A DNA stretch of 64,000 nt from contig NZ_CAJPVH010000007.1 of NCBI RefSeq assembly GCF_905397395.1, positions 93,292-157,291 of the forward strand, read 5' to 3'. The notes beneath the pieces were generated by a model that was not told the DNA's origin, made no database searches, and saw only the letters and a list, made by a program, of their open reading frames with translations. A program made the translations under genes and the position numbers. Of this stretch, positions 45,420 to 53,317 are shown in pieces; the stretch's first letter is position 1, and each line of letters starts with the position of its first letter. Source of the stretch: Cupriavidus campinensis. GTDB lineage: Bacteria > Pseudomonadota > Gammaproteobacteria > Burkholderiales > Burkholderiaceae.

Positions 45420-45752
45420 TTATTGCTTCTTGGCGCCGTCGGTATAGACGTCGGGCTTGCCGGACTTCGCGCCATCGGTGTACGGGTCAGCCTTGCCGAC
45501 CTTGGCACCGTCCGTGTACGGATCGGCCTTCTTCGGGGCGAGATCGGTCTGGGTGGATTTCTTCGCGCCGTCGGTGTACGGGTCGAACTTGCCGGCCTTG
45601 GCCGTGTTGGCGTGCGGGCTGGCCTTCTTGGTATGGCTGCCGCTGTGGATGTCGCCGCCGTCCGTGTAGTTCTTCTGTGCGTGCGCCAGCTGCATGGTGC
45701 CCAGGCCAGCCAGCGCAGCAATGATCAGGGTCGGTACGGTCTTCTTCAGCAT
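45420..45752 (-). CDS. secreted YTDGAK-repeat protein
   Basis: A 110-residue protein with a signal peptide (MLKKTVPTLIIAALAGLGTM, cleavage after AHA before QK). The mature part of about 85 residues consists mostly of a degenerate repeat of about 12 residues built on DPYTDGAK: NYTDGG at 29-33, then DPYTDGAKKSTQ, DPYTDGAKVGKA, DPYTDGAKSGKP and DVYTDGAKKQ at the very end. It is lysine-rich and predicted unstructured apart from the repeats. GAGG lies seven bases before the start at 45752. No function is recognised; periplasmic ligand or metal binding by repeated Asp/Tyr/Thr is a guess. Confidence 0.8.
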   Translation of the reverse strand: MLKKTVPTLIIAALAGLGTMQLAHAQKNYTDGGDIHSGSHTKKASPHANTAKAGKFDPYTDGAKKSTQTDLAPKKADPYTDGAKVGKADPYTDGAKSGKPDVYTDGAKKQ

Positions 45753-45947
45753 CTTCAATCCTCGCAGGTAATGCGCCATATCCGGGAATTCATCCGATTT
45801 CGTCAGATTCCGTGCAGATACGGCAGATGAGAAAAATGGCTTTGTTATTACTGTACCGGGGTGCGCGTGCAGCAGCCAGCAATTTTGTAGAAACTGCGCT
45901 CGGGAGATGCTGCCGCCACGCCACGGTGGCGGCAGCACAGGCAGGTA

Positions 45948-46928
45948 TTACTCCAGCGTGATGTTCTGGTCTACCGCGATCTTCTTGCGGAGGTCCAGTT
46001 CGCGCTTGATCTGGGCGGCGTACTGCTGCGAGGTGTTGCCGTCCGGGTAGGCGCCGCTGTCATGCAGGCGCTTCTTCACGGCGGGGTCCTGAAGTGCCTT
46101 GATCGCCGCATCGTGGATCTTGGCGACGATGGCGGGCGGCGTGCCGGCCGGTGCCACCAGCCCGTACCAGGCCATGTTGTTCATGTCCTTCATGCCTTCT
46201 TCGGCGAAGGTCGGCACGTCGGGCAGGCCCTCCACGCGCTTGGGCGCGGCTACGGCCAGCGCGCGCAGGCGGCTGGACTGGATGAACGGCATGGACGACG
46301 GCAGGTTGTCGAACTGGGCGTTGACCTGGCCAGCCAGCGTGTCATTCAGCGCGGGGCCCGATCCACGGTACGGAATGTGGACCATGTCGGCCTTGGTGAG
46401 GTACTTGAACAGCTCGCCATCCAGGTGCGAAATGCTGCCCTTGCCGGCCGAGGCGTAGCTGTACTTGCCCGGGTTGGCCTTCAGCAGCGCGACGAATTCC
46501 TTGAGATTCTTGGCCGGCACCTTGGGGTTCACGGTCAGCACGTTCGGCACGTTCACCAGGTTGGTGATCGGCGCGAAGTCCTTGATCGGATCGTACGGAT
46601 TCTTGGCGTTGGTGGCGGGGTTGGTCGCCATCGTGCTCACAGTGGCGATGCCGAGCGTGTAGCCGTCCGGCGCGGACTTGGCCAGCGCATCGGCGCCGAT
46701 CGCGCCGCCGCCACCGCCACGGTTCTCCACCACCACGGGCTGGCCCAGTTCGCGGCCCAGCGCGTCGGACACGGCGCGTCCGACGATGTCGGTGGTGCCG
46801 CCCGCCGCGAACGGTACGATCAGGCGAATCGGCTTGTTGGGATACGCCTGCGCGTGGGCGATGCCCGCTTGCGCCAGACCCAGCATGGCCAGGGCGACGG
46901 CCGCGCCCGCTTTCAGAACTGCTTTCAA
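45948..46928 (-). CDS. Bug-family tripartite tricarboxylate transporter substrate-binding protein, TTG start
   Basis: A 326-residue periplasmic receptor of the Bug/TctC family. The mature sequence starts AYPNKPIRLIVPFAAGGTTDIVGRAV, the family N-terminal motif, and NRGGGGGAIGADALAKSAPDGYTLG is the second hallmark. The start is taken as the TTG at 46928, with GGAGG seven bases upstream and a signal peptide (KAVLKAGAAVALAMLGLA, cleavage after AHA) right after; the ATG at 46997 gives a non-hydrophobic extension. No TctA/TctB permease genes are adjacent, so it is an orphan receptor, as most Bug proteins are. Ligand unknown. Confidence 0.93.
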   Translation of the reverse strand: MKAVLKAGAAVALAMLGLAQAGIAHAQAYPNKPIRLIVPFAAGGTTDIVGRAVSDALGRELGQPVVVENRGGGGGAIGADALAKSAPDGYTLGIATVSTMATNPATNAKNPYDPIKDFAPITNLVNVPNVLTVNPKVPAKNLKEFVALLKANPGKYSYASAGKGSISHLDGELFKYLTKADMVHIPYRGSGPALNDTLAGQVNAQFDNLPSSMPFIQSSRLRALAVAAPKRVEGLPDVPTFAEEGMKDMNNMAWYGLVAPAGTPPAIVAKIHDAAIKALQDPAVKKRLHDSGAYPDGNTSQQYAAQIKRELDLRKKIAVDQNITLE

Positions 46929-47102
46929 GAGATGCCTCCGATATTGTCTTGGTTCCGCAATACGGAACTTCGTTCCGTGATGTGCGTCGACAGGCATTCA
47001 ACCCTGAAAGGGTTCTGTAGGGAAATCGGTGAGAACCCGGTGGGCGGGCGGGAAAGTGCGGCGCAATGCCGCTGAGGCAAAGCAAACCGGGTGCTGCAAA
47101 GC

Positions 47103-47136
47103 AAAAAGCCCGGAACCTTGTGGATTCCGGGCTTTT
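47103..47136 (-). terminator. Rho-independent terminator of the first tRNA-Lys
   Basis: Stem AAAAGCCCGGAA / TTCCGGGCTTTT with a 9-base loop; on the minus strand it follows the tRNA by about ten bases and ends in T5. Confidence 0.88.
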
Positions 47137-47138
47137 CT

Positions 47139-47230
47139 GAATTCGCTGGTGGGGCGTGAGTGACTCGAACACTCGACCTACGGATTAAGAGTCCGCTGCT
47201 CTACCAACTGAGCTAACGCCCCAACGAAGA
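47139..47230. repeat. 92-bp perfect direct repeat, copy A (carries tRNA-Lys)
   Basis: Identical base for base to 49817-49908, starting with GAATTCGCTGG and ending AACGAAGA. It contains the whole tRNA-Lys plus eight flanking bases on each side. The copies are 2678 bases apart in the same orientation. Confidence 0.97.
47147..47222 (-). tRNA. tRNA-Lys (anticodon CTT), copy 1
   Basis: A 76-base cloverleaf on the minus strand: acceptor GGGGCGT/ACGCCCC, anticodon loop CTCTTAA giving CTT, T-loop GTTCGAGTC and encoded CCA. It reads lysine codon AAG. A second identical copy lies at 49825. Confidence 0.97.
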
Positions 47231-47235
47231 AAAAG

Positions 47236-47264
47236 ATTGTAGCAAGGTACCGAATACGACGCAA
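47236..47264 (-). promoter_or_regulatory. promoter of tRNA-Lys copy 1
   Basis: On the minus strand TTGCGT (47259-47264), a 17-base spacer and TACAAT (47236-47241), 14 bases before the tRNA. This sequence lies outside the duplicated block, so the two tRNA copies have different promoters. Confidence 0.7.
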
Positions 47265-47338
47265 GTCCCTCGGCGCATTTTTTTGCACCGCAATGCCAGC
47301 GGATTACAATGCGCGCACTTCGGCTTTCGGGCATCTCC

Positions 47339-48238
47339 ATGCACGCGCGCGTTCTGCGGTATTTCGACGAGGTGGTCCGGCGCGGCTCCATCCGCCGCGC
47401 GGCCGAGCATCTGCACGTGGCGCCGACGGCCATCAATCGCCAGATCCTCGATCTGGAGGCCGAGCTGGGTGCGCCGCTGTTCGAGCGCATCCACAAACGG
47501 CTGCACCTCACCCCGCTGGGCGAGATAGTGCTCGCCCATGTGCGCCAGACGCTACGCGAGCACGATGCGCTCCAGGCGCGCATCGCCGAGATCAAGGGCG
47601 CGCGGCGCGGCATGGTCACCGTGGCCACCACCTCCGGGCTGGCCGGCGCGCTGATGCCCTCGCTCGTCCACGACTTCCGCCAGCAGCACCCGGGCATTGC
47701 CGTACGCGTGGCGGACCTGCCGGTGGACGGCATTGTCGCCGCGGTGGAGCAGGGCGGTGCCGACCTCGGGCTCGGCTACGACCTGCCCGAGGTGGCCGCC
47801 TTCCGCGTGGCCGCAAGCCGGGACTGGTCGATTGGCGCGGTGGTTGCGCCGGGGCATCCGCTGGCCGCGCAGTCATCTGCGCTGCTCGCCGAGGTGGCCG
47901 GCTACCCGCTGATCCTCCCCGCGCCGACGCTGTCGATCCGCGCCCTCGTGGACGATGCCTTCGCGCGCCAATCCATCGACGTCACACCGGCCGTGGAATC
48001 GACCTCCGTGGTACTGATCCAGCGCCTGGCGGCGGCCGGCGCCGGCGTGGCGCTGCTCAATCCGCTCGATGTGATGGAAGACCGCGCGCGCGGCACGCTG
48101 GTCTTCGTGCCGCTGCGCGACGGCGGCCTGCAGCGCCAGACCCTGCGGCTGGTGGCGCGGGCGCGCGGGCCGATGAGTGCGGCGGGCGAGTTGATGGCGC
48201 AGGCCATCGGCACGGCGCTGGACGGGCTGTTCCGCTGA
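47339..48238 (+). CDS. LysR-family transcriptional regulator
   Basis: A 299-residue LysR regulator. The N-terminal helix-turn-helix (MHARVLRYFDEVVRRGSIRR, AAEHLHVAPTAINRQILDLEAELGAPLFER) is followed by an effector-binding domain of two alpha/beta halves (from about residue 88, VTVATTSGLAGALMPSLVHDF). The start at 47339 is the usual one; an ATG ten codons earlier adds non-conserved residues. It lies 124 bases upstream of the deaminase gene on the same strand, with a perfect palindrome between them, so the deaminase is its likely target. Confidence 0.93.
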   Translation: MHARVLRYFDEVVRRGSIRRAAEHLHVAPTAINRQILDLEAELGAPLFERIHKRLHLTPLGEIVLAHVRQTLREHDALQARIAEIKGARRGMVTVATTSGLAGALMPSLVHDFRQQHPGIAVRVADLPVDGIVAAVEQGGADLGLGYDLPEVAAFRVAASRDWSIGAVVAPGHPLAAQSSALLAEVAGYPLILPAPTLSIRALVDDAFARQSIDVTPAVESTSVVLIQRLAAAGAGVALLNPLDVMEDRARGTLVFVPLRDGGLQRQTLRLVARARGPMSAAGELMAQAIGTALDGLFR

Positions 48239-48261
48239 CTGGCCGGGTGGTTGCGGCGGGG

Positions 48262-48280
48262 TGTCCACAAATTGTGGACA
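48262..48280. promoter_or_regulatory. perfect palindrome, candidate operator of the deaminase gene
   Basis: TGTCCACAAATTGTGGACA: nine-base arms around a single central A. The centre at 48271 is about 65 bases before the start expected from the promoter at 48302-48329, the usual recognition position of LysR activators. It does not contain a strict T-N11-A core. Confidence 0.6.
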
Positions 48281-48301
48281 GCTACGTCGAAATTTGACGC
48301 T

Positions 48302-48329
48302 TTGGCGCGATGGGTGGCGCCAGTAGACT
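48302..48329 (+). promoter_or_regulatory. candidate promoter of the 8-oxoguanine deaminase gene
   Basis: TTGGCG (48302-48307), a 16-base spacer and TAGACT (48324-48329); transcription would begin near 48336, 27 bases before the ATG. The short spacer and weak -10 fit a promoter needing an activator. Confidence 0.45.
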
Positions 48330-48362
48330 CCGGGGTGTCCGCAACTTCGATACACCTTCGCC

Positions 48363-49751
48363 ATGACCCTGATCCTCCAGCACGCCGATGTCCTAGTGAC
48401 CATGGACGCGCAGCGCCGCGAAATCGCGGACGGCGCGCTGGTCGCCAGCGGTGCCGCCATCGAATGGGTCGGTCCCACCGCCGAGCTGCCGGAAGCCTGG
48501 CGGCGCATGGCCGACGAAGGCCGCGCCGAGGTCATCGACATGCGTGGCCACGTGGTCATGCCGGGGCTGGTGAATACGCACCATCACATGTACCAGAGCC
48601 TGACGCGCGCCGTGCCGGCCGCGCAGGATGCCGAGCTGTTCTCGTGGCTGACCAACCTCTACATGCTGTGGTCGCACCTGACGCCTGAGATGATCCGGGT
48701 GTCCACGCAGACGGCGATGGCCGAGCTGATGCTGTCCGGCTGCACCACGACGAGCGATCACCTCTACCTGTATCCGAACGGCGCGCGGCTGGATGATTCG
48801 ATTGAGGCGGCGCAGCAGATGGGCATGCGCTTTCACGCGGCGCGCGGCTCGATGAGCGTCGGGCGCAGCCAGGGCGGCCTGCCGCCGGACGTGGTAGTGG
48901 AGTCGGAGGCCGCCATCCTGCGCGACAGCCAGCGGCTGGTGGAGCAGTACCACGACGATTCCCGCCACGCCATGCTGCGCATGGTGCTGGCGCCGTGCTC
49001 GCCGTTCTCGGTCTCGCGCGACCTGATGCGCGAGTCTGCGGTCATGGCGCGGCACTACGGCGTCTCCCTGCATACCCACCTGGCCGAGAACGACAACGAC
49101 ATCGCCTATTCGCGTGAGAAATTCGGCCTCACGCCGGCGCAGTACGCCGAGGAGCTGGGCTGGGTCGGGCACGATGTCTGGCACGCGCACTGCGTGAAGC
49201 TGGACGAGGAGGGCGTGGCGCTGTTCGCGCGCACCGGCACGGGCGTGGCCCATTGCCCGTGCTCGAATATGCGGCTGGCGTCTGGCATCGCGCCGATCCG
49301 GCGGATGCGGGATGCCGGTGTGCCGGTGGGGCTGGGCGTGGACGGCAGTGCATCGAACGATGGCGCCCATATGCTGGGCGAGGCGCGCCAGGCCATGCTG
49401 CTCCAGCGCGTGGGCTTTGGCCCGGCGGCGATGAGTGCGCGTGAGGCGCTGGAGATTGCCACGCTCGGCGGCGCGCGGGTGCTGAACCGTGACGACATCG
49501 GTGCGCTGGCGCCGGGCATGTCGGCGGACATTGTCGCCTTCGACATGTCGGGCGTGGGCTACGCGGGCGCCGGGCATGATCCGGTGGCGGCGCTGGTCTT
49601 CTGCACGCCGGGCAACGTGGCCACGAGCATCATCAATGGCCGCGTGGTGGTTCGCGATGGCGAACTGCTGACAGCCGACCTCCCCGTGGTGCTTGGCGAT
49701 CACCGCCGGCTGGCGCGCACGCTGTTCGAGCGGGCGGCCGGCGCGGATTGA
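48363..49751 (+). CDS. amidohydrolase, 8-oxoguanine deaminase-like
   Basis: A 462-residue amidohydrolase of the cytosine-deaminase/atrazine-chlorohydrolase group. Metal ligands are visible in VNTHHHMYQSLTR (HxH pair), SLHTHLAENDND, WHAHCVKLDEEG and GLGVDGSASNDG. The sequence LVNTHHHMYQSLTRAVPAAQDAELFSWL and TTTSDHLYLYP are typical of the 8-oxoguanine deaminases, which convert 8-oxoguanine to urate. Deamination of another purine or a chlorinated triazine cannot be excluded from sequence. It follows a LysR gene; both are bracketed by the two tRNA-Lys copies. Confidence 0.87.
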   Translation: MTLILQHADVLVTMDAQRREIADGALVASGAAIEWVGPTAELPEAWRRMADEGRAEVIDMRGHVVMPGLVNTHHHMYQSLTRAVPAAQDAELFSWLTNLYMLWSHLTPEMIRVSTQTAMAELMLSGCTTTSDHLYLYPNGARLDDSIEAAQQMGMRFHAARGSMSVGRSQGGLPPDVVVESEAAILRDSQRLVEQYHDDSRHAMLRMVLAPCSPFSVSRDLMRESAVMARHYGVSLHTHLAENDNDIAYSREKFGLTPAQYAEELGWVGHDVWHAHCVKLDEEGVALFARTGTGVAHCPCSNMRLASGIAPIRRMRDAGVPVGLGVDGSASNDGAHMLGEARQAMLLQRVGFGPAAMSAREALEIATLGGARVLNRDDIGALAPGMSADIVAFDMSGVGYAGAGHDPVAALVFCTPGNVATSIINGRVVVRDGELLTADLPVVLGDHRRLARTLFERAAGAD

Positions 49752-49782
49752 TGCAAGCGCGCCTGGAGGGGCCGAGAATAAG

Positions 49783-49816
49783 AAAAGCCCGGAATCATTG
49801 CTGATTCCGGGCTTTT
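49783..49816. terminator. bidirectional terminator between the deaminase gene and tRNA-Lys copy 2
   Basis: Stem AAAAGCCCGGAATC / GATTCCGGGCTTTT with a 6-base loop. It can end the plus-strand deaminase transcript and the minus-strand tRNA. The inner stem is similar to that after copy 1, but the loop differs. Confidence 0.85.
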
Positions 49817-49908
49817 GAATTCGCTGGTGGGGCGTGAGTGACTCGAACACTCGACCTACGGATTAAGAGTCCGCTGCTCTACCAACTGAGCTAACGCCCC
49901 AACGAAGA
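49817..49908. repeat. 92-bp perfect direct repeat, copy B (carries tRNA-Lys)
   Basis: Identical to 47139-47230. Sequence on both sides differs from copy A apart from the related terminator stem. Confidence 0.97.
49825..49900 (-). tRNA. tRNA-Lys (anticodon CTT), copy 2
   Basis: A 76-base minus-strand tRNA identical to copy 1, with anticodon CTT and encoded CCA. Confidence 0.97.
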
Positions 49909-49913
49909 CCGAG

Positions 49914-49941
49914 ATTTTATCACCGTTTTCGGCGTTGTCAA
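49914..49941 (-). promoter_or_regulatory. promoter of tRNA-Lys copy 2
   Basis: On the minus strand a consensus TTGACA (49936-49941), a 16-base spacer and TAAAAT (49914-49919), about 14 bases before the tRNA. Confidence 0.7.
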
Positions 49942-50154
49942 ATATTCCATGCATCGCCCCGCGCCAGTGGCGCTCACGGCATTGTCATGTCGCCGTGCGA
50001 CCCTGTCGCGCTCGGCGCCATGCCGACGGAACTTGCACGCCGTCGCGCTGGTCAGTGAGACGAATCGCATTCACATGGCACAGTGCAGGGGATCGCAGAC
50101 GATAGGCGTCGAGCCATGTTAGGATGCTTCTCCACTTGCATATGGAGGGCTGTG

Positions 50155-50421
50155 ATGATGGAAATCAAATTCCAAGAGCAAGATCGCTACGACATCAATA
50201 ATGAGGGCCTGCTGTTCCACGCGATTGTCGATGGTGAGCAAGTGACCTGCGTGGTGACACGCGAGGCGCTGTGGGAAGGCTTCAGTGCCGACCAGGTGCT
50301 GTCGCTGGAAGAGGCGTTCCGCGCGGGCCGTGACACCATCGAGCGCGCCGCCGTGGTACTGATCGAGCAGGGCGTGCCCCAGCCGGTCGTGGTGAAGCGC
50401 GCCCACGTGGCGCCAGTCTGA
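50155..50421 (+). CDS. DUF1488 family protein
   Basis: An 88-residue protein: MMEIKFQEQDRYDINNEGLL then FHAIVDGEQVTCVVTREALWEGF and a helix-rich end (ADQVLSLEEAFRAGRDTIERAAVVLI). The beta-rich start with FHAxVDG and the trailing helices match DUF1488, found mainly in beta-proteobacteria and without a known role. TGGAGGG lies about eight bases before the ATG at 50155. The 254 bases before it hold no gene beyond tRNA promoter sequence. Confidence 0.75.
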   Translation: MMEIKFQEQDRYDINNEGLLFHAIVDGEQVTCVVTREALWEGFSADQVLSLEEAFRAGRDTIERAAVVLIEQGVPQPVVVKRAHVAPV

Positions 50422-50547
50422 TGGCGCCGGCAACGGCGTCCGTGTAAGGCGACGGCAGCAACCCTCCGCCGCCGGTTTCGGCACGGTTTCCCTACCGGCC
50501 GGCCGGCGCACATTCTGGCTTAGATCCCTTAGTTTTTCGCGGTTTTT

Positions 50548-52452
50548 CTACCGGTTCAGGGCCTCGGTCTTGGCGGTTTCATGCATGCCGGTCTCCGGTG
50601 CGCCAGCCGCTTCGGCATCCGCTGGTACCGGTGTGGGCGCTTCTGCGCCACCGGGCTGCTGTGCGCATTCCTCGAAGATGCGCACGCGGCATTGCGCGCA
50701 GATTTCCGGCGACAGTTGCCGGACGATCGTGTGCAGTGCCTGCCGCTTGGTCTGGAAGATATGGTCGCGGCCGAGCTGGTCGGTGAAACCGGTCTGCTCC
50801 CAGGTCTCCAGCACCTGCGTGCGCGGGCGGTGGAAGTAGAGGTCGCCGCCGGCTGCGCGCCGCTCGGCGAGTTCCGTCTCCCACATCTCGGCGCCGGCCA
50901 GGTCGATGAAGTTCATGCTCTTGGTCATCGCCAGCAGGCGCGTCTGGCCGGGGTTGACCGTGCGCAGCCAGTGCAGCCGGTCTGTCACGTATTGCACCGC
51001 GCCGAAGTAGATCGCGCCTTCCATGCGCAGCAGCTTCAGCTGCGGGCATTCGGGCTGCGGGCGGCGGAGTTCGTCGAGGGGGGTGAAGCGGCGGCCGGGG
51101 TCGTCGGCGTCGGGCACGAGGCTGCGCACTGCGGGACGCGAGGTGCGATACAGGTAAGCCACCAGCGACAGGATGGTGCCGAGCAGCACGGCCATCTCCA
51201 GCCGGATCACCAGCGTGGCGGCGAAGGTGCCCACCGCGATGGCGAATTCCGTGCGCGAGAGGCTGGCGATGCGGCGCAGCCGCGCTAGATCGAGCAGGCC
51301 CCAGGCCACGAGCAGCAGCATCGCCGCGATGGCCGCCAACGGAATCTGCGCCAGTAGCGGGGCGCTGACCATGACCAGCACCACCAGCAGCACCGCCGAG
51401 AACACGCTGGCCAGCGGCGTCTGCGCGCCGGCCTCGAAGTTCGGCATCGACCGGTTCAGCGAGCCGCATGAGATATAGCCCGAGAACAGCCCGCCCGCGA
51501 TATTGGACAGCCCCTGGCCGATGAACTCGCGGTTGGCATCCACATGCTGGCCCGAGCGCGCCGCCACGGCCTTGGCGATCGAGATCGACTGCCCGAGCGC
51601 GACGATGGTCAGCGCGGCGGCAATGCCGAGCAGGTCCGGCACGGTGCGCCAGTTGATGTCCGGCACCTGGAAGGGCGGCAGGGCCGACGGAATCGGCCCG
51701 ATCACATTCACATGCTGCGCGCCTTCCCAGTGGTTGAGCGCCAGCGCCACGCCGAAGCCGCCCACCAGGCCGATCAGCATGAACGGCAGCCGGCGCGAGA
51801 TGCGCCGCACCATCAGCGTGACCGCCAGCGTGACCGCGCCGACGATGACAGCGCTCCAGTTGATCGTGGCGGCATTCTCGAACAGGAAGCGGACCACGCC
51901 GAACGCGCTGGTGCCAGTGGGTACCGCCAGCCCGAACAGGTCCTTGAGCGCATAGAGCCCGATCAGCGTGGCCGCGCCGCAGGTGAAGCCGAGCAGCACC
52001 GACGGCGAGATGAAGTTGGCCAGCGACCCCAGCCGCAGCGCGCCTACCGCCAGCTGCAACACCCCCACGAGGATCGTCACGGCCAGCGCCAGCGCGATAT
52101 AGGCGGGACTGCCCACGAACGCCACCGGACTCAGCATGGCGAACAGCGCCAGCGAGTTGGCATTGGTCGGCCCGGACATCACATGCCAGCTCGACCCGAA
52201 CAGCGCCGCCACGATGCACGGCACCACGGCGGTATAGATGCCGTATTGCGGCGGCAGGCCGGCCAGCGTGGCAAACGCCACGCCCTGCGGCAGCACCAGC
52301 ACGCTGCCAAGCAGCCCGGCGATGAGATCGGCGCGCAGCGTGGCCGGCGTCACGCGGCGGCGCCACGGGAACAGCCGGAGCAGGCGGTTCCCGGCATCCG
52401 CCGCCGGTTTAGGGGAATGGGGGGATTGTGGGGAAAGCGGGGGCGCGGTCAT
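50548..52452 (-). CDS. SulP-family anion transporter with STAS domain
   Basis: A 634-residue SLC26/SulP protein. The membrane part (about residues 30-430) begins LRADLIAGLLGSVLVLPQGVAFATLAGLPPQYGIYTAVVPCIVAALFGSS, the family signature. A cytoplasmic STAS domain (about 470-560; LKLLRMEGAIYFGAVQYVTDRLHWLRT, later MTKSMNFIDLAGAEMWETELAERRAAGGDLYF) follows, then a C-terminal extension with two nearby cysteines (EICAQCRVRIFEECAQQ). SulP proteins carry sulfate, bicarbonate or dicarboxylates; the ion here is not evident. It starts 28 bases after the xthA stop on the same strand. Confidence 0.93.
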   Translation of the reverse strand: MTAPPLSPQSPHSPKPAADAGNRLLRLFPWRRRVTPATLRADLIAGLLGSVLVLPQGVAFATLAGLPPQYGIYTAVVPCIVAALFGSSWHVMSGPTNANSLALFAMLSPVAFVGSPAYIALALAVTILVGVLQLAVGALRLGSLANFISPSVLLGFTCGAATLIGLYALKDLFGLAVPTGTSAFGVVRFLFENAATINWSAVIVGAVTLAVTLMVRRISRRLPFMLIGLVGGFGVALALNHWEGAQHVNVIGPIPSALPPFQVPDINWRTVPDLLGIAAALTIVALGQSISIAKAVAARSGQHVDANREFIGQGLSNIAGGLFSGYISCGSLNRSMPNFEAGAQTPLASVFSAVLLVVLVMVSAPLLAQIPLAAIAAMLLLVAWGLLDLARLRRIASLSRTEFAIAVGTFAATLVIRLEMAVLLGTILSLVAYLYRTSRPAVRSLVPDADDPGRRFTPLDELRRPQPECPQLKLLRMEGAIYFGAVQYVTDRLHWLRTVNPGQTRLLAMTKSMNFIDLAGAEMWETELAERRAAGGDLYFHRPRTQVLETWEQTGFTDQLGRDHIFQTKRQALHTIVRQLSPEICAQCRVRIFEECAQQPGGAEAPTPVPADAEAAGAPETGMHETAKTEALNR

Positions 52453-52479
52453 CCGGCGATGATGCCGCAGCCGCGCCGT

Positions 52480-53277
52480 TCAGTCGAGTTTCAGCGTGGC
52501 CACGACGGGTGTGTGGTCCGACGGCTGCTCCCAGCGGCGCGGCTCCTTGTCGATGCCACAAGTCGTGCAGGCCGCCGCCAGCGTGGGAGACAGCAGGATA
52601 TGGTCGATGCGCAGGCCCGCGTTGCGGCGGAAGCCCATCATCCGGTAGTCCCACCAGGAGAACATCTTCTCCGGTTGTTCGAACAGGCGGAACGAATCGA
52701 CGAGGCCCATCGCGATCAGCGCCTTGAAGGCGTCGCGTTCCTGGGGCGAGACCAGGTTCTGGCCCTCCCACTTGGCAGGATCGTGCACGTCGCGGTCTTC
52801 CGGGGCGATGTTGAAATCGCCGAGCAGCGCCAGCTTGGGGTAGCGCGTCATTTCCTCGCGCAGCCAGCGGGTGATGGCCTGGAGCCAGTCGAGCTTGTAG
52901 ACGAACTTGTCCGAATCGAGCGCCTGGCCGTTCGGGAAGTAGGCGCTGATCAGGCGCACATCGCCGTAGGTGGCGGCCACCACGCGCTGCTGGGCGTCCT
53001 CGTAGCCGGGGATGTTGCGCACCACGTCTGCGGCCACCGGCATGGTGCCGTCGCGGGCGACGATCGCCACGCCGTTGTAGGTCTTCTGGCCCGTGTAGAC
53101 GCTATGGAAACCGGCCGCCTCGAGTTCGGCCAGCGGGTACTTGTCGTCGGGCAGCTTGAGTTCCTGGAGGCAGAGCGCGTCGATGGGCGTGCCGGCGGCG
53201 TCCTGCGCGGCGAGCCATTGCAGCACCTGTGGCAGGCGCACCTTGAGGGAATTGACGTTCCAGCTGGCGATTCTCAT
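52480..53277 (-). CDS. xthA: exodeoxyribonuclease III
   Basis: A 265-residue member of the exonuclease III/AP-endonuclease family. MRIASWNVNSLKVRLPQ begins the fold with the catalytic Asn, LCLQELKL holds the metal glutamate, GDFNIAPEDRDVHDP the Asp/Asn pair, and RIDHILLS and QPSDHTPVVATL the final Asp-His. It repairs abasic sites and degrades 3' ends of duplex DNA. The ATG at 53277 is chosen as the family start; an upstream ATG adds 16 polar residues. It lies between sulP and a small unknown gene on the same strand. Confidence 0.96.
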   Translation of the reverse strand: MRIASWNVNSLKVRLPQVLQWLAAQDAAGTPIDALCLQELKLPDDKYPLAELEAAGFHSVYTGQKTYNGVAIVARDGTMPVAADVVRNIPGYEDAQQRVVAATYGDVRLISAYFPNGQALDSDKFVYKLDWLQAITRWLREEMTRYPKLALLGDFNIAPEDRDVHDPAKWEGQNLVSPQERDAFKALIAMGLVDSFRLFEQPEKMFSWWDYRMMGFRRNAGLRIDHILLSPTLAAACTTCGIDKEPRRWEQPSDHTPVVATLKLD

Positions 53278-53317
53278 CGTTGTTCGGTGTGGAGTGTTCT
53301 TATTAGAGGGAGAGGAC

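Noticed and set aside
48262..48280. DnaA box pair or replication origin, because TGTCCACAA resembles TTATCCACA
   Set aside because: Both halves miss the consensus and there is only one pair; no dnaA, dnaN or AT-rich unwinding region nearby.
47147..49900. The tRNA-Lys pair as attachment sites of an integrated genomic island
   Set aside because: No integrase or phage gene lies between them, composition is like the neighbourhood, and the repeat covers the whole tRNA rather than its 3' end. Tandem duplication is an equal or better explanation; kept only as a finding to check.
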